A stretch of 64,000 bases of DNA from Vulcaniibacterium tengchongense (GTDB lineage Bacteria > Pseudomonadota > Gammaproteobacteria > Xanthomonadales > Xanthomonadaceae). The DNA lies in the NCBI RefSeq assembly GCF_003814555.1, contig NZ_RKQN01000002.1, forward strand, positions 310,001 to 374,000, in the 5' to 3' direction. The translations under genes and the position numbers were made by a program. Under the pieces are notes generated by a model. That model worked only from the letters and a program-made list of their open reading frames with translations, had not been told where the DNA came from and made no database searches. This document shows positions 1 through 9,589 of the stretch, in pieces; within the stretch, counting starts at the first letter, position 1, and every line of letters starts with the position of its first letter.

Positions 1-673
1 TGCGGGTCTGCCCGCGCGGGATCCTCATCAATGCATCCCAGACCTTCTTCTGGAACGCGGTGCCGATCAGGTCGACCGGCACCTGCGCGCGCTTGCCGGC
101 CAGCGCCTCGGCCACCGCGCGCAGGCGCGGGGCGAGGTAGTCGTCGCGGCCGGCGTCGACCCGCTCCAGCGTCGCCCGCGGGAACTCCGCGCGCAGCTTC
201 GCTTCCAGCGCGGCGGCGTCGCCGCCCAGTTCGATCGCGCAGATGCCGCGTTCCGTGGTCGCGACCAGCGCGGTGCCGAGCGCAGTGTCGACCAGGCTCC
301 AGCGGATCCGCTCGCCGGCGCCGCCGGCACGGTAGCGCGCCGGGGTCATGCCCAGCCGCGCGGCGCCGTCCTCGTACACCCGCGACGGCGAGCCGTAGCC
401 GGCCTCGTACAGGGCGGCGCTGACGTCGCGGCCTTCGCGCAGCGCGCCCTTGAGCGCGCCGAGCTTGCGCTGGGCCAAGTATTCGGCCGGGCTCAGGCCG
501 TAGCGGGCGCGGAACCGGCGCTGCAGGTGCGAGGCGCTCAGCCCCACCTGCACCGCCAGTTCCAGCAGGGTCGGCTCGCCTTCGTCGAGCAGGCGGCGGG
601 CGCGCTCGAGCTTGTCCTGCAGCGGCCCGGCGCGGCGGGAGGAAAGGACGGCGGGTTCGGCGTTCGCGTTCAT
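1..673 (-). CDS. ada: Ada-like AraC HTH / O6-alkylguanine-DNA methyltransferase, 3' end cut by window
   Basis: The 224 visible residues start with an AraC-type helix-turn-helix (about residues 15-110, with LSASHLQRRFRARYGLSPAEY and GYGSPSRVYEDGAARLGMTP). They continue into the methyltransferase fold and stop at FQKKVWDALMRIPRGQT, just before the PCHR alkyl-acceptor motif, which would lie outside the window. Enzymes of this family transfer the methyl group of O6-methylguanine to a cysteine and use the HTH to induce the adaptive response. The zinc-cysteine methylphosphotriester domain that opens E. coli Ada is absent: the HTH begins almost at the ATG (673). It may therefore be an AdaA/AdaB-like variant with a split sensor. 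The active-site cysteine cannot be checked here. Confidence 0.85.
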   Translation of the reverse strand, partial: MNANAEPAVLSSRRAGPLQDKLERARRLLDEGEPTLLELAVQVGLSASHLQRRFRARYGLSPAEYLAQRKLGALKGALREGRDVSAALYEAGYGSPSRVYEDGAARLGMTPARYRAGGAGERIRWSLVDTALGTALVATTERGICAIELGGDAAALEAKLRAEFPRATLERVDAGRDDYLAPRLRAVAEALAGKRAQVPVDLIGTAFQKKVWDALMRIPRGQTR

Positions 674-761
674 GAGTCCCAGCCTACGGCGGCGGTGGTG
701 GCCGGGCTATCCGATCCTTGCGCCCGGCCAGGCGCGCGTCACGCGCGCCGCGCCGCGCCGT

Positions 762-1107
762 TCACAGGGGCATCGGCACGTTGACCGGCGGGCCTATCGG
801 GTCGCGCACGAAGAACCGGCGCACGCCCCAGGGCTCGCCCGCCGGCCCGTACTCCGGCCCGAAGCCCGGCCCGCGCGACCGGGCCCGCGCCGCGTCCAGG
901 TCGTCGACCTCGACCGGCAGCCGCGGCACCGGCGCGCCGGAGCCGCCTTGCGACGCCACGCCGACCTGCACCGCCAGGCGCTCGTCCGAACCGCAGGCGA
1001 CGAGCCCGCCGTGGCCCATCGGCACGTCCAGGCCCAGGCCGTCGACGCAGAAGTGGTGGACCGCGCCGGCACCGGCTGAGGCTGACGACGATGCGCTCGA
1101 CCTTCAC
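762..1107 (-). pseudogene. VOC (glyoxalase/bleomycin-resistance) family gene with apparent frameshift
   Basis: Two overlapping frames together make one VOC domain. The frame starting at GTG 1107 reads VKVERIVVSLS, a typical VOC first strand. The frame one base away continues with AVHHFCVDGLGLDVPMGHGG and runs to the stop at 762, ending EPWGVRRFFVRDPIG, the usual last strand of the fold. The join falls near 1075-1085. In the downstream frame no ATG precedes 1025 and a TGA lies just upstream, so a complete protein needs a one-base shift. Either the gene is decayed or there is a sequencing error in the G/C-rich run. The substrate of the family cannot be predicted. Confidence 0.6.
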
Positions 1108-1150
1108 GCGCGCGGCGGCGGCGCCGGGCGGGCGCGCCCGGCGCCGGGGT

Positions 1151-3388
1151 TCAGTCGGCCCAGTGGCCGCGCACGGTCGCGGTCGGCAGCACCTGCGCGG
1201 ACAGCTGCCGGTCGGCGTTCAGCAGCCGCACCGCGTCGGCGAGGATCGCCGCCGACTCGCGCAGCAGCGGGTCCGGCCGCTTCTCGGCCAGCTTCTCGCG
1301 CTCGGCGTCCTTGACCACGTCGCGCTCGCTCGCGGCCAGGCCGTCGTCGATGTCCTCGGCGAGCGGATCCAGGTCCAGGCCCAGCGCCTTGCGCTCGGCC
1401 TGGCGCTGCTTGCGCTTGGTCTCCTCGCGCTCGCGCTGCGCGCGGCGCTCGGCCTCGTTGAGGCTGACCCACTTCTTCGCGCGCTCCTCGCGGAACTGCG
1501 CCACGTCCTCGGACCACCACTGGAATTCCTTGTCCTGGGCGATGCGCTCGGTGTGCCGCGCCTCCAGCTTCGGCAGCAGCGGCGCGAAGTTGCCGTAGCG
1601 GGTGTGCGGCACCGCCGAGATGCGGGTCCACGGCAGCGCGTTATCGTAGGTGCTCTCGCCGTACTCGCTGGCGTCAACCGTGACCGGGAACGCGATGTCC
1701 GGCACCACGCCCTTGTTCTGGGTGGAGCTGCCGCTGACGCGGAAGAACTGGGCGATGGTCAGCTTGACCTGGCCGAAGCGCGCCTCCTCGTTGGCCGGCC
1801 AGCGGTCCAGGTCGACCAGGTTCTGCACCGTGCCCTTGCCGAAGGTGGTCTCGCCGATCACCAGGCCGCGGCCGTAGTCCTGGATCGCGCCGGCGAAGAT
1901 CTCCGACGCCGAGGCCGAGCCGCGGTTGATCAGCACCGCGAGCGGGCCTTCCCAGGCGATGCCGGTGTCGGTGTCGCTTTCGACGCTGACGCGGCCGCCG
2001 GATTCGCGCACCTGCACCACCGGTCCCTTGTCGATGAACAGCCCGGTCAGCTCGATCGCCTCGCTGAGCGAACCGCCGCCGTTGTTGCGCAGGTCCAGCA
2101 CCACGCCGTCCACCTTGTCCGCCTTCAGCTGCGCGAGCAGCTTGGCGACGTCGCGGGTGGCCGAGGCGTAGTCGCTGGCGTTGCGGCGCCGGCCTTCGAA
2201 GTCCTGGTAGAAGCCGGGCAGCTCGATCACGCCGATGCGCATCTCCGGCTCGCCGTCCCGGCCCGGGATGGTCAGCACCTTGGACTTGGCCGCCTGTTCC
2301 TCCAGGCGCACCTTGTCGCGCACCAGCACGATGCGCTTGGGCTCGCTGTCCTGGCCGGCCTCGGCCGGCACGATGTCCAGCCGCACCTTGGTGCCCTTGG
2401 TCCCGCGGATCTTCGCGACCACGTCGTCGATGCGCCAGCCGATCACGTCCTCCATCGGCCCGCTCTCGCCCTGGCCGACGCCGACGATGCGGTCGCCCGG
2501 CTTGAGCCGGCCGTCGCGTGCGGCGGGGCCGCCGACCAGAATCTCGCGGATCACCACCACGTCGTCCTGCTTCTGCAGCTGCGCGCCGATGCCCTCCAGC
2601 GACAGCGACATCGACTGGTTGAAGTTCTCGGCGGTGCGCGGGGTGAAGTAGTCGGTGTGCGGGTCGATCGAGTTGGCGTAGCTGTTGAGGAAGGTCTGGA
2701 ACACGTCCTCGCCCTTCAGCTCGGCGATCGACTTGCCCATGTTGGTGTAGCGCTTGTCGAGCGTCTTGCGGATCTCCTCCGGCTTCTTGCCGGCCAGCTT
2801 CAGGCGCAGCCAGTCGTTGCGCACCGACTGCTTCCACAGCTCGTCCAGCGCGGCCTGGTCGGCGGCCCACGGCGCGTCCTCGCGGTCGTACTCGTAGCGG
2901 TCCCCGCCGTCGAAGCGGAAGATGTCCTGCTTGAGCAGGCCGCGCGCGTACGCGACGCGCTCGTCGACGCGCTGCTTGTAGGTGGCGAAGATCGCGTACG
3001 CCGGCGCCAGTTCGCCGCTCTTGATCGCGTCGTCGAGCTTGAGCTTGTAGGCGTCGAACCGGGCGATGTCCTGCGCGGTGAAGAACTGCTTGCCGCCGTC
3101 GAGCGCCTCCAGGTAGCGCTTGTAGATGTCGGCCGAGAGCGCGTCGTCGAGCGCGCGCGGCCGGTACGCGTAGCGGCTGTCCGAGAGCAGGCCGTAGACC
3201 AGCTTGGCGGCGGTGGTCTGGTCGGCGGTGGCGGTGCGCGGCAGCGCCTCGACCGACTTGATCAGGCTCGGCTTGCCCGAATCGGGCACCTCGAGCAGCT
3301 GCGAGGTCTTGGCGTCGTCGGCATGGGCGAGCCAGGCCAGCGGCGTGGTCAGCAGGAGGGCGGCGAGCAGCGTGGTCTTGGCTTTCAT
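1151..3388 (-). CDS. prc: Tail-specific periplasmic protease Prc (S41 family)
   Basis: This 745-residue protein matches the Prc/Tsp family in length and layout. It has a signal peptide (MKAKTTLLAALLLTTPLAWL), an N-terminal helical region, a PDZ domain (around GIGAQLQKQDDVVVIREI and GGPAARDGRLKPGDRI), the S41 protease core and a lysine/arginine-rich C-terminal helical domain. The Ser-Lys dyad is visible as S493 in GSASASEIF and K518 in TFGKGTVQ. Prc degrades periplasmic proteins with exposed C-termini and trims lipoproteins and PBP3 in E. coli. The ATG at 3388 was chosen because it places the signal peptide at the N-terminus; an in-frame ATG at 3445 would add 19 charged residues in front of it. 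Confidence 0.93.
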   Translation of the reverse strand: MKAKTTLLAALLLTTPLAWLAHADDAKTSQLLEVPDSGKPSLIKSVEALPRTATADQTTAAKLVYGLLSDSRYAYRPRALDDALSADIYKRYLEALDGGKQFFTAQDIARFDAYKLKLDDAIKSGELAPAYAIFATYKQRVDERVAYARGLLKQDIFRFDGGDRYEYDREDAPWAADQAALDELWKQSVRNDWLRLKLAGKKPEEIRKTLDKRYTNMGKSIAELKGEDVFQTFLNSYANSIDPHTDYFTPRTAENFNQSMSLSLEGIGAQLQKQDDVVVIREILVGGPAARDGRLKPGDRIVGVGQGESGPMEDVIGWRIDDVVAKIRGTKGTKVRLDIVPAEAGQDSEPKRIVLVRDKVRLEEQAAKSKVLTIPGRDGEPEMRIGVIELPGFYQDFEGRRRNASDYASATRDVAKLLAQLKADKVDGVVLDLRNNGGGSLSEAIELTGLFIDKGPVVQVRESGGRVSVESDTDTGIAWEGPLAVLINRGSASASEIFAGAIQDYGRGLVIGETTFGKGTVQNLVDLDRWPANEEARFGQVKLTIAQFFRVSGSSTQNKGVVPDIAFPVTVDASEYGESTYDNALPWTRISAVPHTRYGNFAPLLPKLEARHTERIAQDKEFQWWSEDVAQFREERAKKWVSLNEAERRAQREREETKRKQRQAERKALGLDLDPLAEDIDDGLAASERDVVKDAEREKLAEKRPDPLLRESAAILADAVRLLNADRQLSAQVLPTATVRGHWAD

Positions 3389-3634
3389 CGCGATAGGCTT
3401 GCGGCCGCGGTCGGCCGGATCGGAACGGGGCGTCGGAGTCAGCATGGGCCGGAGTTCGACCGCCCCACAGTGCCGAAAGTTGCGGCGGCTGTCACCCGCC
3501 CGCGGCGGGAAATTGCGTGCCGAAAGCCGCCCTTCGGCGCCCGCGCCGCTCGGCGTTCAGCTGGGGGGAAGGTTCGGGTTAGCCCGGCGTTAGCCTCGCC
3601 GGCCCGCGGTCGAAGGCGCGTGAGCGCAACGCGC

Positions 3635-4645
3635 TCAGGCGCCGGCGGCCACGCCCGCTTCCATCGCCGAGCGATCGGCGTGGTAGGACGAGCGCACCAG
3701 CGGGCCCGAGGCGACGTGGCCGAAGCCCAGCTCGTAGCCGTAGGCCTCCAGCGCCTTGAACTCGTCGGGCGTCCAGTAGCGCAGCACCGGGTGGTGGTGC
3801 GCGGTCGGCTGCAGGTACTGGCCGATGGTGACCATGTCGACGTCGTGCGCGCGCAGGTCGCGCAGGGTCGCCTGCACCTGCTCCAGGGTCTCGCCCAGGC
3901 CGAGCATGATGCCGGACTTGGTCGGCACGCCCGGGTGCTGCGCCTTGAACTTCCGCAGCAGGGTCAGCGACCACTGGTAGTCCGCGCCCGGGCGCACGTT
4001 GCGGTACAGCGCCGGCACGGTCTCGATGTTGTGGTTGAACACATCCGGCGGGTTCGTCGCCAGGATCTCCAGCGCGCGCTCCATCCGGCCCTTGCCGCGG
4101 AAATCCGGGGTGAGGATCTCGATCTTGGTGCGCGGGCTGTGCCCGCGGATCGCGGCGATGCAGTCGACGAAGTGCTGGGCGCCGCCGTCGCGCAGGTCGT
4201 CGCGGTCGACGCTGGTCACCACCACGTAGCGAAGGCCCATGTCGGCGACGGTGCGCGCCAGGTTCAGCGGCTCCTCCGGGTCCGGCGGCTTGGGCCGGCC
4301 GTGGGCGACGTCGCAGAAGCTGCAGCGGCGGGTGCAGACCTCGCCGAGGATCATGAAGGTCGCGGTGCCGTGGCCGAAGCATTCGTGGATGTTCGGGCAG
4401 CTGGCCTCCTCGCACACCGTGACCAGGCGGTTCGCGCGCAGCTTGGCCTTGAGCTGCTGCACCGAGTTGTCCGCGGGCAGGCGCACGCGGATCCACGAGG
4501 GCTTGCGCAGCACCGGGGCGTCGGCGAACTGCACCGGCGAGCGGCCGATCTTGTCGCCGCCGAGCTGCTTGGCGCCCGGCTGCAGCGGCGCGGGCGCGTC
4601 GCCGACGACGGCGAGCGGGATGGTCTTGGCGGCGGAATCGCTCAT
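3635..4645 (-). CDS. lipA: Lipoyl synthase
   Basis: This 336-residue radical-SAM enzyme inserts two sulfurs into octanoyl chains on E2 and H protein subunits. Both clusters are visible: the auxiliary 4Fe-4S cysteines C78, C83 and C89 ([12 protein letters not shown]) and the radical-SAM triad C104, C108 and C111 (CTRRCSFC). The C-terminal family block [11 protein letters not shown] is also intact. It lies 78 bp after lipB on the same strand, and lipB supplies its substrate. Its length is normal for proteobacterial LipA. Confidence 0.97.
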   Translation of the reverse strand: MSDSAAKTIPLAVVGDAPAPLQPGAKQLGGDKIGRSPVQFADAPVLRKPSWIRVRLPADNSVQQLKAKLRANRLVTVCEEASCPNIHECFGHGTATFMILGEVCTRRCSFCDVAHGRPKPPDPEEPLNLARTVADMGLRYVVVTSVDRDDLRDGGAQHFVDCIAAIRGHSPRTKIEILTPDFRGKGRMERALEILATNPPDVFNHNIETVPALYRNVRPGADYQWSLTLLRKFKAQHPGVPTKSGIMLGLGETLEQVQATLRDLRAHDVDMVTIGQYLQPTAHHHPVLRYWTPDEFKALEAYGYELGFGHVASGPLVRSSYHADRSAMEAGVAAGA

Positions 4646-4723
4646 GGCGGGAGGGTCTTGGCCGCGGCTCGCCGCGGAGGAACACGGAGGGAGGATCGGT
4701 GCGCCCGGCCGCGGAATCCGTGG

Positions 4724-5434
4724 CTAGAGATCGGAAGGCGCCGGCTCGACGGCGAGGCCAAACAGGCGGGCGACATGGCCGACCAGCACCGGCTTGACCG
4801 CGTCCAGGCCGGACGGGCCGCCCAAGTCTACCATCGCGGTCACCGCCATCCCGGCGTAGCCGCAGGGGTTGATGCGCCGGAACGGTTCCAGGTCCATCGC
4901 CACGTTGAACGCCAGGCCGTGAAAGGTGCAGCCGCGGCGCACGCGGATGCCGAGCGCGCCGATCTTGGCCCCGTTCACGTACACCCCGGGCGCGCCGTCG
5001 CGGCGCTCGGCGTGGATGTTCCAGTCGGCCAGGGTGTCGATCATCGCCTGCTCGATCCGGTGCACGTACTCCTTCACCCCGACCCCGAGCCGCTTCAGGT
5101 CGAGCAGCGGATACAGCACGATCTGCCCGGGGCCGTGGTAGGTGACCTGCCCGCCGCGGTCGACGTGCAGCACCGGGATATCGCCCGGCATCAGCACGTG
5201 CTCGTCCTTGCCGGCCTGGCCGAGGGTGAACACCGGGTCGTGCTCGACCAGCCACAGCTCGTCGGCCGTGGCGGCGTCGCGCGCGTCGGTGAAGGCCTGC
5301 ATCGCCCGCCATACCGGCGGGTAAGGGCGCCGGCCGAGGTCGCGCAGCCGCGCCACGCGCGCGCCCGCCTGCGGCAGCGCCGCCGGCGCGCCACCGGGAA
5401 CCGCGGCGTCCGCCGGCATGTTCACAGCGTCCAT
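4724..5434 (-). CDS. lipB: Octanoyl-ACP:protein octanoyltransferase
   Basis: This 236-residue cytoplasmic acyltransferase moves octanoate from acyl carrier protein to lipoyl domains, the step before LipA. Diagnostic blocks are [18 protein letters not shown], the NGAKIGALG lysine (K157) and the [12 protein letters not shown] cysteine (C191) that forms the acyl intermediate. The N-terminal 25 residues are alanine/proline-rich and poorly typical, so the second ATG (residue 6) is an alternative start. The start overlaps the end of the ybeD gene by 13 bp, which suggests translational coupling. Confidence 0.96.
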   Translation of the reverse strand: MDAVNMPADAAVPGGAPAALPQAGARVARLRDLGRRPYPPVWRAMQAFTDARDAATADELWLVEHDPVFTLGQAGKDEHVLMPGDIPVLHVDRGGQVTYHGPGQIVLYPLLDLKRLGVGVKEYVHRIEQAMIDTLADWNIHAERRDGAPGVYVNGAKIGALGIRVRRGCTFHGLAFNVAMDLEPFRRINPCGYAGMAVTAMVDLGGPSGLDAVKPVLVGHVARLFGLAVEPAPSDL

Positions 5435-5700
5435 TTCACTTCCGGGTGGTCGCGCAGCAGCTGGTGCGCGCGCTCGTACTGCGCCCGGCTCCCGGCGCGG
5501 AAGCTGAGCCGCACCGAGACGTAGCGGCCGCTGCTGGACAACCGCCAGGTCACCGACTCCTGCACCAGTTCGATCCCGGCGTCGAGCAGCAGGTTCGGCA
5601 GCACCGTCTCGAGCGCCTTGTCCGCCGCGCCCATCGCGCTGAGCTCGAAAACGCCCGGGAACTGGAAGCCGTGCTCGGGGTTGTCGGATTTGATCTCCAT
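5422..5700 (-). CDS. ybeD: YbeD/DUF493 family protein
   Basis: This 92-residue protein has the short alpha/beta (ACT-like) DUF493 fold: start [20 protein letters not shown], core [20 protein letters not shown], end HPEVKWTL. It sits directly before lipB and overlaps it, as in Escherichia and Pseudomonas, where ybeD-lipB-lipA is a conserved unit. The biochemical role is not established; the context suggests a regulator or accessory factor for lipoylation. The start is the only ATG with the conserved N-terminus. Confidence 0.93.
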   Translation of the reverse strand: MEIKSDNPEHGFQFPGVFELSAMGAADKALETVLPNLLLDAGIELVQESVTWRLSSSGRYVSVRLSFRAGSRAQYERAHQLLRDHPEVKWTL

Positions 5701-5868
5701 GCCCGGATTATGGACCCGCCCCCCCGCGAACCCAAGGGCGGCGGCGGGACGCTGCATTGCCTGCGGCGCCCCGGTCGCGGGGCCGCCGGATCGAACCGGT
5801 CCGGTCGGGATCGCCCCCTCGGCGGCGCCGGCGCCACGCCGCACGGCCGATCGAGTCGGCCCGGCCCC

Positions 5869-5901
5869 AAAACGGCGAAAGGCCACGCGCGGCGGCCTTT
5901 C
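5869..5901 (-). terminator. Rho-independent terminator after the CsgG-like gene
   Basis: An 8-bp stem (GAAAGGCC with GGCCTTTC, loop 9 nt) is followed on the minus strand by GCCGTTTT. It lies 18 bp past the stop of the CsgG-like gene and would separate that gene from ybeD-lipB-lipA. The U-run is short and interrupted. Confidence 0.6.
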
Positions 5902-5918
5902 TCCCGTCCCGGCGAGGC

Positions 5919-6914
5919 TTATTGCGCCGCCGGATGCTCGTCGCGCGGATCGCGCTTGGACAACTCCAGCAGCGAGGACGAGACCCAGCCCTTGTTGCCG
6001 AGCTCGTCCTCGACCTCCCACATCAGGTCCTGCTTGTTGCCGGTCGGGTAGAGCATCATGCCGACATCGAGCGAGCGCACGACCTTGGCGCCCGCGGGCG
6101 TGGTGAACAGCCGCGCCGGCTTGATCACCGTCACCGCCTGCTGGGCATTGGCCGCGGAGGCGTCCTCCGGCAGGCCGCCGAGCTGCGCGACGATGTCGGT
6201 GTACGCCTGCAGATAGGCCATGGTGATGACCTGGCCGATTTCGGTGTTGGCGTAGCCGCCCAGGCCGGCGCCGCCCAGGCCGCTGCCGCCGAACAGGCCG
6301 ACGCCGGCGCCGAAGCCGATGTCGGTCTTGGTGGCGTTGCCTTCCGCCATCGCCACCTGCTCGGACGAGCGCACGTCGGTGACCGTCAGCACCACGTCCG
6401 CCGTCTTCTTGCGGAAGCTCAAGGCGCCGCCGAGCGCCGCGCCGCGGCTGCCGCCGAGCAGGCCGCCGATCAGCGCGCCCACGCCGTTGCCGCCCGCGTC
6501 GTTGTTGCGCGCGATCAGGTCCGGCACCATCACGTAGTCGGCCGCCTTGATCTGGCCCTTGCCGACGTTCGAACGGCCGCGCAGCTCGCCCCCGTACGCG
6601 AGCTCGCGTTCGCGCATCGCCGCCTCCATGCCCACGCCGCGATCGAGCAGCGTGAAGCAGCGCGACTTGTTGACGAAGACCTTGATCAGCTTGGACGGCG
6701 CGGGCAATTGCTGGCCGGTCCACCAGTCGGTGGCGTCCTCCGGCTCGACCACCGAGATGGTGCCGAGCTTCCTGGCGCAGACCGGGATCTGCGCGACCTT
6801 CTCGGCACGCAGCTCCTGTGCGCTCTTGCGCTGCGCCTGGACCGGCCCCGAGGCGAAGACCATCGCGCCGCCGAGCACGCAAGCGGCGGCGGCCGAGAAC
6901 ACGGAATGGTTCAT
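5919..6914 (-). CDS. CsgG/HfaB-like secreted or outer-membrane protein
   Basis: This 331-residue protein has a signal peptide (MNHSVFSAAAACVLGGAMVF...VQAQ). It is followed by the CsgG-like nucleotide-free fold: FTLLDRGVGMEAAMRERELA, then AADYVMVPDLIA, then a glycine-rich hairpin (residues about 140-165 and 205-230), then DVVLTVTDVRSSEQVAMAEG. The last 70 residues resemble a small SH3-like module (RLFTTPAGAKVVRSLDVG to GNKGWVSSSLLEL). No lipobox cysteine is present, unlike true CsgG. CsgG proteins form curli export pores, but many relatives are of unknown function and no curli genes are nearby. It is followed by its own terminator and interrupts an otherwise conserved dacC-ybeD junction. Confidence 0.75.
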   Translation of the reverse strand: MNHSVFSAAAACVLGGAMVFASGPVQAQRKSAQELRAEKVAQIPVCARKLGTISVVEPEDATDWWTGQQLPAPSKLIKVFVNKSRCFTLLDRGVGMEAAMRERELAYGGELRGRSNVGKGQIKAADYVMVPDLIARNNDAGGNGVGALIGGLLGGSRGAALGGALSFRKKTADVVLTVTDVRSSEQVAMAEGNATKTDIGFGAGVGLFGGSGLGGAGLGGYANTEIGQVITMAYLQAYTDIVAQLGGLPEDASAANAQQAVTVIKPARLFTTPAGAKVVRSLDVGMMLYPTGNKQDLMWEVEDELGNKGWVSSSLLELSKRDPRDEHPAAQ

Positions 6915-7045
6915 GACGTTTCCCTGTTGTAAGTGTCGTCCGTGGAGCGCCGCGGTGACGCCCCCCCCTGTGCCGGGCAGCCGGCTCCCCTAGCCGGCCG
7001 CCCCGGGGGAATTCTAGCGGATCGCGATTGCGGCCGCGGCCCGCC

Positions 7046-8242
7046 TCAGTCCGATTCCCACCACATCCAGAACTCGTCCCACAGGCGCTTGAAGAAGCCG
7101 CCTTCCTCGACCGCGTTCAACGCGACCAGCGGGCGCTGGGCGACGACCTTGCCGCCGAGGCTGACCTTGACCGTGCCGATCTTCTGGCCCTTGGCGATCG
7201 GCGCGACCAGGGTCTTGGGCACGTCCATCGTCGGCTTCAGCTGCTGGTACTTGCCGCGCGGCACGGTCACCAGCAGCGGCTGCGCCAGGCCGAGCTGGAC
7301 CTGGTCGGCGGCGCCCTTCCAGACCTTCTGCCGGGCGATGGCCTTGCCGGCGTCGTACAGGCGGTGGGTCTCGAAGAAGCGGAAGCCCCAGTTCAGCAGG
7401 GCCTGGCTGTCGTCGGCGCGCTGCTTCTCCGAGCTCGAGCCCATCACCACCGAGATCAGGCGCTGGTCGCCGCGCTGCGCCGAGGCCATCAGGCAATAGC
7501 CCGCCGACGAGGTGTGCCCGGTCTTGATGCCGTCGACCGAGGGGTCGCGCCACAGCAGCAGGTTGCGGTTGCGCTGGGTGATCGGGCCGACGGTGAACTC
7601 CTTGATCTTGTTGTACGAATAGGCCTTGGGGAAGTCACGGATCAGCGCGCGGCCGAGCAGGGCCAGGTCGTGCGCGGTGGTGACGTGGCCAGGCTCGGGC
7701 AGGCCGGTGGCGTTGAGGAAGTGGCTGCCCTTCATGCCGATGCGCTTGGCGTAGGCGTTCATCAGCTGGGCGAACGCCTGCTCGCTGCCGGCGACGTGCT
7801 CGGCCAGGGCGATCGCGGCGTCGTTGCCGGACTGCACCACCATGCCCTTCTCCATCTCTACCAGCGGCGCGCTCTTGTTGACCTCGAACCCCGAGTAGCT
7901 GCCGTCGGTGCCGGCGCCGCCCTTGCGCCAGGCGTTCTCGGTCATCATCACCGGGTCGGATTCCTTGATCTTGCCGGCGGCCATCTCCGCGGCGATCACG
8001 TAGCTGGTCATCACCTTGGTGATGCTGGCCGGCTCGACCGGCTGGTCGTAGTTCTCGCCGGCGAGGACGTTGCCGCTGGCCACGTCCATCAGCACCCAGG
8101 CGGTGCCGACGATCTTCGGCGGCGCCGGCACCGGCAGCGCGTCGCTGGCGGCGGGGCGTGCCGGCTGCGGCGCGGGCGTCTGGGCGACGGCGAGACCGAC
8201 CGCGAGCGTGGCGATCGCGGCGAGGACGAAACGGGATTTCAT
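7046..8242 (-). CDS. dacC: D-alanyl-D-alanine carboxypeptidase (PBP5/6 family)
   Basis: This 398-residue low-molecular-weight penicillin-binding protein has a cleavable signal peptide and the three serine-acyltransferase motifs: S73-x-x-K76 (SITK), S138-G-N140 and K240-T-G242. The C-terminal beta-rich domain ends in an amphipathic helix rich in W and F (FFKRLWDEFWMWWES), typical of membrane docking in this class. It removes the terminal D-alanine from pentapeptides and so limits cross-linking. It follows rlpA on the same strand in the cell-wall cluster, as dacC does in Pseudomonas. Confidence 0.95.
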   Translation of the reverse strand: MKSRFVLAAIATLAVGLAVAQTPAPQPARPAASDALPVPAPPKIVGTAWVLMDVASGNVLAGENYDQPVEPASITKVMTSYVIAAEMAAGKIKESDPVMMTENAWRKGGAGTDGSYSGFEVNKSAPLVEMEKGMVVQSGNDAAIALAEHVAGSEQAFAQLMNAYAKRIGMKGSHFLNATGLPEPGHVTTAHDLALLGRALIRDFPKAYSYNKIKEFTVGPITQRNRNLLLWRDPSVDGIKTGHTSSAGYCLMASAQRGDQRLISVVMGSSSEKQRADDSQALLNWGFRFFETHRLYDAGKAIARQKVWKGAADQVQLGLAQPLLVTVPRGKYQQLKPTMDVPKTLVAPIAKGQKIGTVKVSLGGKVVAQRPLVALNAVEEGGFFKRLWDEFWMWWESD

Positions 8243-8302
8243 TGGTTCGACTGCTCCGGCAGGCCGGTCGCGGACCGGCCGATCACTGAAAAGGAAGGCA
8301 TT

Positions 8303-9589
8303 CTAGTCGCGCACGCGTTGCGGCTGGCCGAATCCCAGACCGGCGATGCGCGCGGCGAGTTCCGCCGCGCGCGCGGCCTGCAGCGGCCCGACCCGCAAGC
8401 GCCAGATCTTCTGCCCGTTGGCGGCGCCGTCGAGCAGGCGCGCCTCGCCGATGCCCGCTTCGCGCAGCATCGCCAGGGCGCGATCGGCATTGGCGCGCGC
8501 GGCGAAGCTGGCGACCTGCAGGACCACGTCGGCGCCGCCGTCCGCCGCGGGCGCGCCCGGCGCCGGCGCCGGCGCAGGAGCGGCGGTCGTCGCGGCGGCG
8601 GCGGCCGGGGAGGACGCCTGCGCGGCGCGCCGCTGCGGTTCGGAACGGCCGAGCCTAGCGGCGGGCGGCTGCGCCGGCTTGCCAGTGGCGATGCTGAGCT
8701 TGCGCGCCTTCATCCAGGCGTCGAACTCGTCGGCGCTCATCGGCTTGCCGTCCTGCAGCATGTCGAAGCGGTGCGCATCGCCGCGGGCCGGAGCCGGCGC
8801 GGCCCGCGCCGGCTCCCCGGCCTGCGCCGCCCGCCCGCCGGCGCCGGGCATCGCCGCGACCAGCTTGTCGATCGCGCTGGCCCCGTTAGCCGCCGGCGCG
8901 GCGGCGATGCGGGTGCGCGCCGACGGGTCGTCCGGCGTCAGCGCGCGCACCTCGACCCGCCCGGTGCCGTGCGGATGGATGCCGAGCTTGACCGCCGCGG
9001 CGTAGCTCAGGTCGATGATGCGGCCGTCGTGGAACGGCCCGCGGTCGTTGACCCGCACCACCACCGACTTGCCGTTGTCGAGGTTGGTCACGCGGGCGAA
9101 GCTCGGCAGCGGCAGCGTCTTGTGCGCGGCGGTGAACGCGTACATGTCGTACACCTCCAGGTTCGAGGTGCGGCGGCGGTGGAACTTCTGCCCGTAGTAG
9201 GAGGCGATGCCGCGTTCGACGTAGCCGCTGGGGTCGTCGAGCACGCGGTAGGTCTTGCCGAGCACGGTGTAGACCGGGCGGTTGCCGACCGGCGAGCGCG
9301 GCTCGGCCACGACCTCGGGTTCGGGAATCGCGTCGACGTCGGGGACATGGTCGGGCAGGCTGTCGGGCACGCCCGGCTTGTACAGGCCGCCGGCGGTGTA
9401 GTCGCCGCGCGTGCGCGGATCCTCCTGCGCCGGCGCGTACGGCGACTTCTTGCGCCCGCCCGGCAGCGGCGCGCGCTCGACCTTGCCGCCGTCGCCGGCC
9501 GCGGCCGGCCCGGAGGCGGACTTCTTCGGCGCGCCTGCGCAGGCGCTCAGCCCGATCGCGATCGCCGCGGCGGCGAGCGCGCCCCTCAT
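8303..9589 (-). CDS. rlpA: RlpA septal ring lytic transglycosylase
   Basis: This 428-residue lipoprotein (lipobox LSACAG near residue 16) has the double-psi beta-barrel RlpA domain at about residues 105-200 (GIASYYGQKFHRRRTSNLEVYD, RVTNLDNGKSVVVRVNDRGPF). A long Ala/Pro linker leads to a C-terminal SPOR domain (residues about 350-428) that binds denuded glycan at the septum. In Pseudomonas, RlpA cleaves stem-peptide-free glycan. The start ATG overlaps the mltB stop by 4 nt (ATGA), which argues for translational coupling. The linker is unusually long and low-complexity. Confidence 0.94.
   Translation of the reverse strand: MRGALAAAAIAIGLSACAGAPKKSASGPAAAGDGGKVERAPLPGGRKKSPYAPAQEDPRTRGDYTAGGLYKPGVPDSLPDHVPDVDAIPEPEVVAEPRSPVGNRPVYTVLGKTYRVLDDPSGYVERGIASYYGQKFHRRRTSNLEVYDMYAFTAAHKTLPLPSFARVTNLDNGKSVVVRVNDRGPFHDGRIIDLSYAAAVKLGIHPHGTGRVEVRALTPDDPSARTRIAAAPAANGASAIDKLVAAMPGAGGRAAQAGEPARAAPAPARGDAHRFDMLQDGKPMSADEFDAWMKARKLSIATGKPAQPPAARLGRSEPQRRAAQASSPAAAAATTAAPAPAPAPGAPAADGGADVVLQVASFAARANADRALAMLREAGIGEARLLDGAANGQKIWRLRVGPLQAARAAELAARIAGLGFGQPQRVRD

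Noticed and set aside
1091-5524. 1477-codon open frame on the plus strand
   Set aside because: It is antisense to prc, lipA and lipB, has no family similarity and is rich in R, A, V, L and H as expected for the shadow of GC-rich genes. Similar long frames opposite csgG/dacC, the EAL gene, the csy genes and cas2-3 were rejected for the same reason.
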